Positions 1 to 8,122 of a stretch of 64,000 bases of DNA are shown here, piece by piece. The notes under the pieces were generated by a model. That model worked only from the letters and a program-made list of their open reading frames with translations. It made no database searches and was not told the origin of the DNA. The DNA is from Pseudarthrobacter sp. NamB4 (GTDB taxonomy: Bacteria > Actinomycetota > Actinomycetes > Actinomycetales > Micrococcaceae). Every line of letters starts with the position of its first letter. Position 1 is the stretch's first letter. The stretch is taken from the NCBI RefSeq assembly GCF_005796185.1, contig NZ_VAHM01000012.1, positions 1 through 64,000 of the forward strand, in the 5' to 3' direction. Both the position numbers and the translations under genes were made by a program.

Positions 1-666
1 CAGTAGAGCTCCTTCGGGGGTAGCGACCAGGGCGTGTTCATTCTTGCGCAGTTCTTCGGTAATCCGGGAAACGAGGTCAGCCGGGGCTACATGGTGACCG
101 GTTTCCTGGGAAATCGTGGTGACGCCGGCGTCCGTAATTCCGCAGGCGATGATCTGGCTGTACGGGGCTAGATCGTTGTTGCAGTTGATGGCGAAGCCGT
201 GCATGGTGACACCGTCGTGCACGCGGATACCGATGGCTGCGATCTTGCGGTCGGGACCCTTGTTGTCCGCGTTGATCCACACGCCGGCCCGGCCCTTGAT
301 GCGCACTGCGTTGATGCCGTAATCAGCGAGTACCGAAATGATCACGGACTCCAGGCGTTCGACATAGTCGCGGATGCCTGCTTTGTTCCTCAGCTTGATG
401 ATGGGGTACCCCACCAGCTGGCCCGGCCCGTGCCACGTCAGTTTGCCGCCCCGGTCCACCGGCACGACGGGAGTGCCGTCGAAAGGCCGTTCATGGTCCT
501 CCGTCCGTTTGCCCGCGGTGTACACGGGGGCGTGTTCCAGGAGGAGGACAGTGCTTGGGGCCAACCCCGCGACAACCTTGGCGTGAAGTTCACTCTGGAT
601 TTCCCAACCACGGGTGTAATCAACGAAATCAGGAGCAAGACCCAGCTGTGAAAACTCAAGAGTCAT
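1..666 (-). CDS. lipB: Lipoyl(octanoyl) transferase LipB (3' end outside window)
   Basis: Transfers octanoyl groups from octanoyl-ACP to lipoyl domains of 2-oxoacid dehydrogenase E2 subunits and GcvH, the first step of de novo lipoylation in the cytoplasm. The frame reads MTLEFSQLGLAPDFVDYTRG from the ATG at 664-666 and stays open to base 1, about 222 codons. LipB hallmarks are visible: the GKRTEDHERPF stretch, RGGKLTWHGPGQLVGYP, GVWI, and a GITDAGVTT segment near the right edge of the visible part (family: Lys and Cys catalytic dyad). A TAAGCT box lies 7 nt before the start, so the mRNA may be leaderless. The stop lies to the left of the window. A lipoylated E2 (sucB) and E3 (lpdA) gene lie 8-11 kb away, which fits a lipoate/2-oxoacid dehydrogenase neighbourhood. 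Confidence 0.95.
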   Translation of the reverse strand, partial: MTLEFSQLGLAPDFVDYTRGWEIQSELHAKVVAGLAPSTVLLLEHAPVYTAGKRTEDHERPFDGTPVVPVDRGGKLTWHGPGQLVGYPIIKLRNKAGIRDYVERLESVIISVLADYGINAVRIKGRAGVWINADNKGPDRKIAAIGIRVHDGVTMHGFAINCNNDLAPYSQIIACGITDAGVTTISQETGHHVAPADLVSRITEELRKNEHALVATPEGALL

Positions 667-830
667 GGGATCCAGCTTAGACCCGTTGGCGTCCTGCACC
701 GGCTTTAGTGCTTAAGCTCACCCGCACCCGGGGAGTGCGTCACAGTGGCTTCTGCCTGGGCTTGGACGCAGCCGGCCGGTGCCTGTGGATAACTTCTGCG
801 CGCAAGACGGGATTGGGCTAGACATGACTT

Positions 831-2489
831 ATGGATGGTTTGCAGGCACCGGAGGTGCCGGGTTTCGCCGTCGGACGGCTGCTGGGTATTGGCGGGAGCG
901 CGGCGGTCTGGCTCGCAAAGGACCAGCGCACGGGGCGGGACTGCGCGCTGAAATGCTTCGGGCGTGGCACCGGAAGGGCAATTGGTGCGGAAGCCATGAG
1001 CGAGGACGCCGTGCGGCGTGAAATCCGTATCCTTTCGGTTCTGGACCACCAGCATCTGGTCAAGGCCCGCGACGCCGTCCCGACGGCAGCCGTCCATGGG
1101 ACCGGCACTGCGCTGGTGATGGACTACGCACCCGGTGGTTCGCTTGCCTCGCTGGTGGCCAGCCGCGGGAAGCTCAGCGTCGGTGAAACGGTGACGGTGC
1201 TGACGCCTATAGCCCAGGTTCTCAGCTACCTGCATGAAAAGGGGTTCACCCATGCCGATGTCTCCCCTGGAAATGTCCTGTTCACGGGGCAGGGGAAACC
1301 GCTGCTGTCCGACGTCGGCATTGCCCGGATGCTGGGGGACCCTGGTGGCGCAACGAATCCCGGAACCCCTGGCTTCGTGGATCCTGCCCCGGTTGATGCA
1401 GTGCGCGGCCTGCAGCCAGAGCGGGATGTCTACTCTGCGGCGGCGCTCGGGTGGTTCTGCCTCACCGGCCAGGCGCCGCCGAGGACTGCCGACCGGCCGC
1501 CGCTGTCCCTCCTGGTGCCGGAGGTCCCGCGGGAGCTGGCCGCCGCTTTGGAGTCTGGGCTCAACGAGAACCGGAGGGAACGGCCTACTGCTGCGGTGCT
1601 GGCCGCGGCCGTCTACCGCAGCGCAGCGCCCCTGGCGCTGGACCTGGCGGCCTCGGTCCATCCGACGGTGATACCGGAGTTGCTGACCCGCCGGCATGTT
1701 TCTGCACCGTCGCGCCTGGGGAGCGGGCGGGATCAGGTCCGGTCTGCGGGCAGACGGCTGGCGACCGCCACATGGCTCCGCGTGCCTTTTGCGGTGCCCC
1801 GGATGCCGTTTCCGCAGCGGGACCGGGAGCTCCGTCCCTCCGGCGGCCGCCATGCAGGCAAAGCCAGTTCGACGCCACGAAGCCTGAAGCGTTTGCTGGG
1901 CACTGTCCTTCCGGCTGCCGCTGCGGCGGCAGCCGCCGGAGCGTGGTGGCTGGCGGGGGCAGCAGGACTGCCTGCCGAATCCGCGCCGGCGCCGGATTCC
2001 GCTGCTGTCAACGCTGAAGCGGCTGCCACGGCTGAAGCGGCGCGGGAGTCCTCAGGCACCAACGGTGAAGACTTTGCCGCTGCCGCCCGCGAACAGGCGC
2101 GGGCGGCTGACCCGGTCAAGGCTGTAGCCGGCCTCGGTGCCCTGCGGGACCTCGCTTTCAGCCGGGGAAGCCTTGAGCTGCTGCACGAGGTCAACGTTGA
2201 GGGCTCACCGGCGGCGCAAGCCGATGCGCGGACAGCTGGAGAACTTCGCAGTTCCGGCCACGTCCTCGCCGGCTTCTCCAGCACGCTCAAGGACCTGCGG
2301 GCCGAAGAAGGCGCAACGGCCAGCCGCGCTGTGGTCAGCCTGCTCTCCGGTTCCTCCGCTTACGAGGAGAGGGACGCCCGGGGGAATGTTGTCCGTACGG
2401 GAACTGCGGGCAGCCCGGTTGAGCTCAGACTGGTGCTCGTGGCTGTGGACGGCAGGTGGAGGATCAGCGAGATCCTTCCCGGAAGCTAA
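831..2489 (+). CDS. Membrane-anchored Ser/Thr protein kinase, degenerate catalytic motifs
   Basis: 552 aa. N-terminal kinase domain (about 12-270): glycine loop GIGGSAAV (19-26), candidate ATP-binding Lys41 in CALKCF, catalytic loop HADVSPGN (H141, D143) and DVG (D161) where DFG is usual. A proline-rich basic stretch is followed by one Ala-rich membrane segment (about 355-378) and a roughly 170-residue Ala/Glu-rich outer domain ending VDGRWRISEILPGS. This is the actinobacterial PknB layout of cytosolic kinase, TM and sensor, but the catalytic loop lacks the usual Lys of HRDLKPxN (Ser here), and the outer domain shows no PASTA repeats. TAGACA lies 6 nt before the ATG with no clear Shine-Dalgarno, so it may be leaderless. 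Converges with the TIGR01777 gene, 14 bases apart. Substrate unknown; weakly active kinase or pseudokinase are both possible. Confidence 0.85.
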   Translation: MDGLQAPEVPGFAVGRLLGIGGSAAVWLAKDQRTGRDCALKCFGRGTGRAIGAEAMSEDAVRREIRILSVLDHQHLVKARDAVPTAAVHGTGTALVMDYAPGGSLASLVASRGKLSVGETVTVLTPIAQVLSYLHEKGFTHADVSPGNVLFTGQGKPLLSDVGIARMLGDPGGATNPGTPGFVDPAPVDAVRGLQPERDVYSAAALGWFCLTGQAPPRTADRPPLSLLVPEVPRELAAALESGLNENRRERPTAAVLAAAVYRSAAPLALDLAASVHPTVIPELLTRRHVSAPSRLGSGRDQVRSAGRRLATATWLRVPFAVPRMPFPQRDRELRPSGGRHAGKASSTPRSLKRLLGTVLPAAAAAAAAGAWWLAGAAGLPAESAPAPDSAAVNAEAAATAEAARESSGTNGEDFAAAAREQARAADPVKAVAGLGALRDLAFSRGSLELLHEVNVEGSPAAQADARTAGELRSSGHVLAGFSSTLKDLRAEEGATASRAVVSLLSGSSAYEERDARGNVVRTGTAGSPVELRLVLVAVDGRWRISEILPGS

Positions 2490-2503
2490 CGCCCCGTGCA
2501 TCC

Positions 2504-3394
2504 TTACCCCGCAACCCACTGGGCGGCCTGCTCCAGCGTGGGATGCCGCCATCCAAAGCCCGCCTGCAGGAGCACCGTGGGCTCCATGCGCTGGCTGGCC
2601 AGCAGGAGTTCTTCCGCAAGCCCGCCGCCCATTACCAGCCGGAGGACCGGGGCAGGGACCCGCAGCGCAGCGGGCCGGTGCAGGGCCTGTGCCATGGCTG
2701 CCACCAGCGCATTCACGTCGGCTTCCTCAGGAGCGGACAGGTTGACCGGTCCGCTGACCTGGCTGTCCAACAGGAAGAGGAATGCCGCCGATACATCAGG
2801 CAGCGTCACCCAGGGCCAGTACTGCCGGCCGTTCCCCAACGGCCCGCCCGCACCCAGGCGAATCAACGGCAGCAGCCTCCCCAAGGCACCTCCCTTGCGG
2901 CTGAGGACCACACCGGTCCGCGGGGTCACCACCCGAACTCCATCAGGGGCCTCGTGGGCTGCTTCTTCCCACTCCCTGCAGATCCTCGCCAGCGTCCCGG
3001 AACCGTTCGGTGCATCTTCCCGCAGGACAGTGTTTCCGGCATCACCGTAGTAGCCGGCGCCGGACTGGCTGATGAAGGTTGCGGGCGGGGAGTCCAGCTG
3101 CCGCATCGCCCGGGCCAGCGTCCGCGTAGGTTCCAGGCGTGAACCGAACAGCTCGTCGACGCGTTTGCGGGTCCAGGGCCTGTCGCCGATGCCGGTCCCG
3201 GAAAGGTTCACCACGGCATCCGCCCCGGCCAGCGCCTGCGGATCCAGCCTGCCCGCGGCGGGGTCCCAGCGGACTTCGTCCGCGGAGGCGGCGTCCCGCC
3301 TGACCAAGGTAACGACGTCGTGTCCGGCGTCCCGGAAACTTGCTGACATGGAGGTGCCGATCAGCCCTGAGGCGCCGGCCATGACGATGCGCAT
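2504..3394 (-). CDS. TIGR01777 family NAD(P)-dependent epimerase/oxidoreductase
   Basis: 296 aa from the ATG at 3392-3394 (MRIVMAGASGLIGTS); a GTG 15 bases upstream is possible, but the Rossmann strand begins directly at this ATG. The GASGLIG dinucleotide-binding loop is at 7-13, and the extended-SDR body includes SQSGAGYYGD (about 120) and the C-terminal DUF1731-like segment ending in WRHPTLEQAAQWV. Biochemical role of the family is not established (SulA/YfcH-like). In M. tuberculosis a homologue (Rv2216) sits between dlaT and lipB, matching its place here between lipB and the lpdA-sucB cluster. Divergent from the tricorn protease gene, with a 72-base gap holding that gene's promoter. Confidence 0.88.
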   Translation of the reverse strand: MRIVMAGASGLIGTSMSASFRDAGHDVVTLVRRDAASADEVRWDPAAGRLDPQALAGADAVVNLSGTGIGDRPWTRKRVDELFGSRLEPTRTLARAMRQLDSPPATFISQSGAGYYGDAGNTVLREDAPNGSGTLARICREWEEAAHEAPDGVRVVTPRTGVVLSRKGGALGRLLPLIRLGAGGPLGNGRQYWPWVTLPDVSAAFLFLLDSQVSGPVNLSAPEEADVNALVAAMAQALHRPAALRVPAPVLRLVMGGGLAEELLLASQRMEPTVLLQAGFGWRHPTLEQAAQWVAG

Positions 3395-3431
3395 GGTCCA
3401 TCTCACCACGCCGCGTCACCGGCGGCACCTC

Positions 3432-3466
3432 CCGACAGGCCGCAGGGGGTTGACTATGATCGAACG
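3432..3466 (+). promoter_or_regulatory. Leaderless-type promoter of the tricorn protease gene
   Basis: CCGACA at 3432-3437, 17-base spacer, TATGAT at 3455-3460, then exactly 6 bases to the ATG at 3467. No Shine-Dalgarno is present between the box and the start. This geometry puts the transcription start at or next to the start codon. Confidence 0.6.
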
Positions 3467-6400
3467 ATGACTTCGAGCTACTTTCGTTTCCCGCATCTGC
3501 ACGGCGACCTGGTCACCTTCGTGGCCGAGGACGACGTGTGGATCGCGCCCCTGGGCGGCGGCCGCGCCTGGCGTGTCTCAGCCCTCCAGCTGCCCGCCCG
3601 CAACCCACGCTTCACTCCTGACGGCAAGCGGCTGGTGTGGACGGTTGTGCAGGGAACCGCGCCCGAGGTGGTATCGGCAGAGGTCGACGGCGGCGGGTAC
3701 CGGCAACTGACCTACTTCGGCCACAGCACCACCAGGGTCAAGGGCTTCACTGCCGGCGGTTCCGTGGTGGTGACCAGCGCGTTCCGGCAGGCGGAAAGCA
3801 GGCACACGCACGCCTACATTGTTCCGCTGGAGGGCGGCTGGGCCGAGGAACTCCCGTTCGGACCGGTTGAGTCCGTGGCGTTCGGCCCTGAAGTGGGCGA
3901 CGAGCGTCCTGTAGTGGTGGGCAGCGTGCTGTCCCGTGAACCGGCCTGGTGGAAGCGCTACCGCGGTGGAACGGCAGGAAAGCTGTGGATCGACACGGAC
4001 GGCAACGGCGAATTCGAGCGCCTGCTCCCGGACCTTGACGGCAACCTTGCCGATCCCATGTGGGTGGACGGCCGGATCGCCTTCCTTTCAGACCACGAAG
4101 GCTACGGCAACCTCTATTCGGTCCTTCCCAACGGAAAGGACCTGCGCCGGCACACGGACCATGAGGACTTCTATGTCCGGCACGCAGCCACGGACGGCAG
4201 GCGCGTCATTTTCGAGTCGGCCGGTGAGTTGTGGGTGCTGCATGACCTCGGTTCCGACGCCGTCCGGCTCGATATCACCCTCGGTTCTGCTTCCCAGTCC
4301 AGGCGCCCTGCACTGCTCAAGACCAGCAAGCACCTCGGCGCTGTGGTGCCGGATACGAAGGGCTTGGCCAGCGCAGTTGAAGCCCACGGCACCATCCACT
4401 GGCTCCGCCATAAGGACGGACCCTCCCGCATCATTGAAGCAGCACCCGGTGTCCGGGCCCGCCTGCCCAGGCCCCTCGGTGACGGCAGGATTGCCTACGT
4501 CGCGGACCACGACGGTGTGGAGGCGCTGTATATCAAGGACATTGCCGCCCCCGTGCCGCACCCTGCCGGAGTGCCGGCCGTGGAGGGCGGCCCCGCCGAG
4601 CGGGTCAAGGACAGCCGCGCCGCTGCCGCCGCGGCGCACGGGGACGCAGTGGTGCTGCCGCAGCCCGTTCCCGCAGCGGGTGCAGCAGTGCTGGCCGGCA
4701 CCGCCGCACCCGCTGCCTCCGATGAGCAGGCAGATGTCGCGCCCGACCCGGACGCTTCCGCTGCGGAATCACAGGCGGGCGCCACTGCAACCCGCGTCGC
4801 TTTCCCCAAGCCGTCCCGGGCCAGCGCCCTCGAGGCGAGCCCCGACGGGTCGAGGGTTGCCCTTGGCACCTCCTTCGGCGAGATCTATGTGGCGGACACC
4901 CGAACGGGTGAAGTTGTCCTGGTCGCCAGCATCGGCGAGGGCACTATTGTTGACCTCGCCTGGTCGGCGGACTCACAGTGGCTGGCCTGGTCTGAGCCGG
5001 TCACCTCGTTCGGTTCACGCAGCCGGCTGAGGCTTGCCAATGTGGCAGAGCCTGCTGCCGGCCCGGTGGACGTGACGGACGGCCGCTTCTGCGACACGTC
5101 TCCGGCATTCACGCCCGACGGGAAGTTCCTGGCATTCCTTTCCAACCGCAGCTTTGATCCGGTCTACGACGGGCACTCCTTCGACCTCTCCTTCCCCAGC
5201 CCCATTAAGCCGTACCTTGTGGCACTGTCAGCCGATACGCCGTCGCCCTTCGGCCCTGCCGTGGACACCCAAGGGGAAGAAGCGGCAGCCACCGGAGAAG
5301 CAGGCGGGAAGGGGAGGGCGGACGACGACGGTCTGGCGGCACCGGAGGTCCGCGTGGATCCCGGGGGCCTCGCCCACCGGGTCATCACCGTCCCTGTTGC
5401 GCAAGGCAACTACACCTCCCTGACAGCTGCCGAAGGGGCGCTGCTGTGGCTCGACTGGGCCCTGGCCGGCGTGACTGGTGACGGTAAGGCCAGCCAGGAG
5501 GACAAGGACGCCCGTCCCAGCCTGGTCCGGTACGATGTTGGCCGGCGGAAGCTGTCCACCCTGGTGGAGGCGCTGGACAGCTACCGGATGTCGGGGGACC
5601 GCAGCAAACTGGTGCTGATCTCAGACAAGCAGGTCACGGTGGCTCCCGCCGATGCCAAGGCGGATGAGGAGTCCGGGAAGCTGGTCAAGGTGGACCTTGG
5701 CCGCATCCGGGTGATGATGGACCCGCTCAGTGTGTGGGGCCAGGCGTTTGATGAGGCCTGGCGCCTGCAGCGGGATTTCTTCTGGGCAGAGGACATGGCA
5801 GGGCAGGACTGGGACTCCGTCTACCGCCGCTACCGTCCCCTCGTGGGGCGCCTGGGCTCACACGATGACCTCGTGGACCTCCTCTGGGAGCTGCACGGCG
5901 AGCTGGGCACCTCCCACGCGTATGTCCGCCCCGCGCTTGTCACCGAGAACGGCAGTCAGGGCCAGGGCCGGCTGGGCGCCGATCTGGCGTACACCGCCGC
6001 GGGCTGGGAAATCACCCGCATTCTGGCCGGCGAATCTTCCGATCCGCTGGCCACCTCGCCGCTGACCCGGCCGGGTGTCGGAGCCAGGGCGGGCGACATC
6101 CTGCTTGCGGTCGATGGCGTGCCATTGTCGGAGAAGGTCACACCGGCCATGCAGCTCGTGGGCGCGGCGGGCCGTGCCGTGGAACTGACCCTCCTCAACG
6201 GTTCGGCGCATGGAGCCGCAGCAGGCACCCAGCGCCGCGTCGCCGTCGTGCCCGTCAAGGATGAGGAACGCCTGCGCTACCAGGAGTGGGTGGCCTCCAA
6301 CCGGCGCACGGTCCGCGAAGCATCCGGAGACAAGTTCGGCTACCTGCACATTCCGGACATGATGGCGAACGGCTGGGCCCAGCTCCACCGCGACCTGGAC

Positions 6401-6970
6401 ACCGAAACGGCCCTGGACGGCCTCATTGTCGATGTCAGGCGCAACCGCGGCGGCCACACCTCGCAACTGGTGGCCGAACTCATCGGCCGCAAGGTCACGG
6501 GCTGGAGCATGCCCCGGGGGGAGAAGCCGCGGACGTACCCGCACCACGCGCCGCGCGGCCCCGTGATCATCCTGGCGGACGAATTCGCCGGCTCCGACGG
6601 TGACATCATCACCCAGGTGTCAAAGCTGCGGGGCATCGGACCGGTCATCGGCACGCGTACCTGGGGCGGTGTGGTGGGCATCGACAACCGGTTCGCCCTT
6701 GCCGACGGTACCGGCGTGACGCAGCCCCGGTACGCGACGTGGTTCGGCGGCGGGGTGGGCTGGAGCGTTGAGAACTACGGCGTGGACCCGGACATCGAAG
6801 TCACGTATCCGCCACATGCCTACGCCGCCGGCCGGGACCCCCAGCTGGAGTATGGCATCGGTGCCCTGAAGGAAATGATTCAGGAGCTGCCCACGGACAG
6901 GCCGCCGGCCCGTGAAGGGTACCGCCTGGTCAGGCCGGCTCCGTTGCCTGCGCGCAGCCAGGGCAAGTAA
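3467..6970 (+). CDS. Tricorn-type serine protease (S41 family), 1167 aa
   Basis: Large cytosolic peptidase thought to trim peptides released by the proteasome or other proteases. Visible order: beta-propeller repeats from residue 1 (RFTPDGKRLVW, SFGEIYVADTRTGEV), an Ala/Pro/Asp-rich insert (about 365-445) and another low-complexity insert (about 600-630); a core with LHGELGTSHAYV carrying the catalytic His candidate (about 815); a PDZ segment (about 865-930); then the S41 serine protease fold with RRNRGGHTSQLV and EFAGSDGDIITQ, Ser1043 being the expected nucleophile. Length is a little over the approximately 1070 residues of archaeal tricorn, mainly because of the inserts. No signal peptide. 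Starts behind a leaderless promoter; the stop is followed by a perfect 17-bp terminator stem shared with osmC. Confidence 0.92.
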   Translation: MTSSYFRFPHLHGDLVTFVAEDDVWIAPLGGGRAWRVSALQLPARNPRFTPDGKRLVWTVVQGTAPEVVSAEVDGGGYRQLTYFGHSTTRVKGFTAGGSVVVTSAFRQAESRHTHAYIVPLEGGWAEELPFGPVESVAFGPEVGDERPVVVGSVLSREPAWWKRYRGGTAGKLWIDTDGNGEFERLLPDLDGNLADPMWVDGRIAFLSDHEGYGNLYSVLPNGKDLRRHTDHEDFYVRHAATDGRRVIFESAGELWVLHDLGSDAVRLDITLGSASQSRRPALLKTSKHLGAVVPDTKGLASAVEAHGTIHWLRHKDGPSRIIEAAPGVRARLPRPLGDGRIAYVADHDGVEALYIKDIAAPVPHPAGVPAVEGGPAERVKDSRAAAAAAHGDAVVLPQPVPAAGAAVLAGTAAPAASDEQADVAPDPDASAAESQAGATATRVAFPKPSRASALEASPDGSRVALGTSFGEIYVADTRTGEVVLVASIGEGTIVDLAWSADSQWLAWSEPVTSFGSRSRLRLANVAEPAAGPVDVTDGRFCDTSPAFTPDGKFLAFLSNRSFDPVYDGHSFDLSFPSPIKPYLVALSADTPSPFGPAVDTQGEEAAATGEAGGKGRADDDGLAAPEVRVDPGGLAHRVITVPVAQGNYTSLTAAEGALLWLDWALAGVTGDGKASQEDKDARPSLVRYDVGRRKLSTLVEALDSYRMSGDRSKLVLISDKQVTVAPADAKADEESGKLVKVDLGRIRVMMDPLSVWGQAFDEAWRLQRDFFWAEDMAGQDWDSVYRRYRPLVGRLGSHDDLVDLLWELHGELGTSHAYVRPALVTENGSQGQGRLGADLAYTAAGWEITRILAGESSDPLATSPLTRPGVGARAGDILLAVDGVPLSEKVTPAMQLVGAAGRAVELTLLNGSAHGAAAGTQRRVAVVPVKDEERLRYQEWVASNRRTVREASGDKFGYLHIPDMMANGWAQLHRDLDTETALDGLIVDVRRNRGGHTSQLVAELIGRKVTGWSMPRGEKPRTYPHHAPRGPVIILADEFAGSDGDIITQVSKLRGIGPVIGTRTWGGVVGIDNRFALADGTGVTQPRYATWFGGGVGWSVENYGVDPDIEVTYPPHAYAAGRDPQLEYGIGALKEMIQELPTDRPPAREGYRLVRPAPLPARSQGK

Positions 6971-6985
6971 TGCACTGCAACAGGG

Positions 6986-7026
6986 AAAGGCCCTGCCTGC
7001 CGGAAGAATCGGCAGGCAGGGCCTTT
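6986..7026. terminator. Bidirectional terminator between tricorn gene and osmC
   Basis: Perfect 17-bp stem (6986-7002 with 7010-7026), loop GAAGAAT, with short T tracts (TTT) at the end of the stem on both strands. It lies 16 bases after the tricorn stop and 15 bases after the convergent osmC stop. Confidence 0.8.
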
Positions 7027-7041
7027 AGTGTCAGTGGAGGA

Positions 7042-7470
7042 TCAGGACTCCAGCGTGGCGTCCATCGTGATGTCGATGCTCGCCAGGGCACCTGAGACCG
7101 GGCAGCCCACCTTGGCTTCGCCGGCAATCTTCTGGAACTCGTCCTCGGAGATGCCAGGGACCGTGGCTGAGACGGTCAGGTGGCTTCCGGTGATGCCGGT
7201 GCCCGGAACGAACGTCACGTCAGCCTTGGCGCGCACTTCCTCCGGGGTGTGTCCCGCCTTCGCGAGTTCGTTGCTGAAGGCCATGGAGAAGCAGGCGGCG
7301 TGGGCTGCGGCGATAAGTTCCTCCGGGCTGGTCTTGCCGTTGGCCGCTTCCGTGCGGGCCTTCCAGGTGACATCGAAGGTGCCCAGGCCCGAGGTGGCCA
7401 GGCTGGTGGTTCCGGCACCTTCCGTCAGGTTGCCGTTCCATACTGCGTTTGCTGAACGTGTTGCTGCCAT
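7042..7470 (-). CDS. OsmC/Ohr family peroxiredoxin
   Basis: 142 aa. Thiol-dependent peroxidase family that reduces organic hydroperoxides. Both conserved cysteines are present: Cys60 in AAHAACFSMAFS and Cys123 in KVGCPVSGAL; the N-terminal strand reads NAVWNGNL. The spacing fits the OsmC/YhfA-like group more than classical Ohr. Start chosen at the ATG 7468-7470 because GAGGAG lies 5-10 bases before it; an in-frame GTG two codons upstream overlaps that ribosome site. Monocistronic between a strong terminator and the membrane-protein terminator. Confidence 0.92.
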   Translation of the reverse strand: MAATRSANAVWNGNLTEGAGTTSLATSGLGTFDVTWKARTEAANGKTSPEELIAAAHAACFSMAFSNELAKAGHTPEEVRAKADVTFVPGTGITGSHLTVSATVPGISEDEFQKIAGEAKVGCPVSGALASIDITMDATLES

Positions 7471-7598
7471 GTTCACTCCTCAGGTCGATGTGTACCGGGG
7501 CAGGCCGCTGCCTGGACCCCGCCGTGTCCCATCCTAGGCACTTCACCGTCCGGGTGCACCGGGTGTCCGCTGTCAGAGGATTATGACCGGGGGCCTTA

Positions 7599-7644
7599 AC
7601 ACCGACGGCGGCGCCCCGCCGAGGGGACCGCCGCCGTCGGGTGT
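7599..7644 (-). terminator. Hairpin downstream of the 4-TM membrane protein gene
   Basis: 12-bp GC stem 7602-7613 with 7629-7640, extended by ACAC/GTGT with one bulge, 15 bases after the stop of the minus-strand gene. The following minus-strand bases are GTTAAGG, a weak T tract, so termination efficiency is uncertain. Confidence 0.55.
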
Positions 7645-7658
7645 TCTACAGCCCGCCG

Positions 7659-8009
7659 CTACTGCCAGAGAGTGGCGATGGCGATGTTGAGCAGGGCGAG
7701 CCCGCCCACGCCGTGCGCCAGGCCTGTGCTCACAGCCTCGCCCTTCTTGTACTTGCGCCGCCCGATGAACGCCAGTACGCCAACGGCGAGGCCGATGGCG
7801 AACTTGATGCCCAGCTTGGCGTAGTTGGCATCCATGTCCAGGGCGGGGATCAGCCCCATCAGTGCGATGCCGGTCAGCAGCTGGAGCATGGCGCCGTCGA
7901 ACTGGCGGGGGTGGACTGTGGGCTTCTTCATCTGGCCGATCCAGATGCCGACGATCATGGCGGCGCCGACGATGTGCAGGAAAACCAAGATGTTGTACAG
8001 GATGTTCAT
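7659..8009 (-). CDS. Small 4-TM integral membrane protein
   Basis: 116 aa, unrecognised function. Four hydrophobic helices are visible: ILVFLHIVGAAMIVGIW (7-23), MLQLLTGIALMGLIP (about 41-55), IKFAIGLAVGVLAFIG (about 68-83) and LAHGVGGLALLNIAIATLW (about 97-115), with a basic RRKYKKGE loop. His12 inside helix 1 and His in helix 4 recall small haem or metal-binding membrane proteins such as the CopD/cytochrome b561-like superfamily, but this is only a resemblance. The promoter has TACACT 6 nt before the ATG (leaderless) and is covered by an inverted repeat matching the three boxes upstream of cydA, which hints at a respiratory role under the same regulator. Confidence 0.85.
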   Translation of the reverse strand: MNILYNILVFLHIVGAAMIVGIWIGQMKKPTVHPRQFDGAMLQLLTGIALMGLIPALDMDANYAKLGIKFAIGLAVGVLAFIGRRKYKKGEAVSTGLAHGVGGLALLNIAIATLWQ

Positions 8010-8015
8010 GGGACC

Positions 8016-8046
8016 AGTGTAGCCATTAGTTCTACAGCTTGTAGTA
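8016..8046 (-). promoter_or_regulatory. Promoter and BlaI-type operator of the 4-TM gene
   Basis: On the minus strand a -10-like TACACT (8016-8021) sits 6 bases before the ATG. Immediately upstream, 8030-8046 reads (plus strand) TTCTAC-AGCTT-GTAGTA, the same half-sites and 5-base spacer as the three boxes before cydA, with one base different. The box covers the -35 region, the place for a repressor. Confidence 0.55.
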
Positions 8047-8052
8047 GTTAAA

Positions 8053-8108
8053 CTGCGACGGCGATGCAGGCCGTCCGGTGTTTCCCACCGTTGCCTGCAC
8101 CGCCGTCG
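8053..8108 (-). terminator. Terminator of sucB
   Basis: 15-base arms (8056-8070 with 8094-8108) pair with one mismatch. On the minus strand the stem is followed by CAGTTTAACT. It lies 15 bases after the sucB stop and just before the operator of the next gene. Confidence 0.6.
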
Positions 8109-8122
8109 TGCGTTTATGCCTG

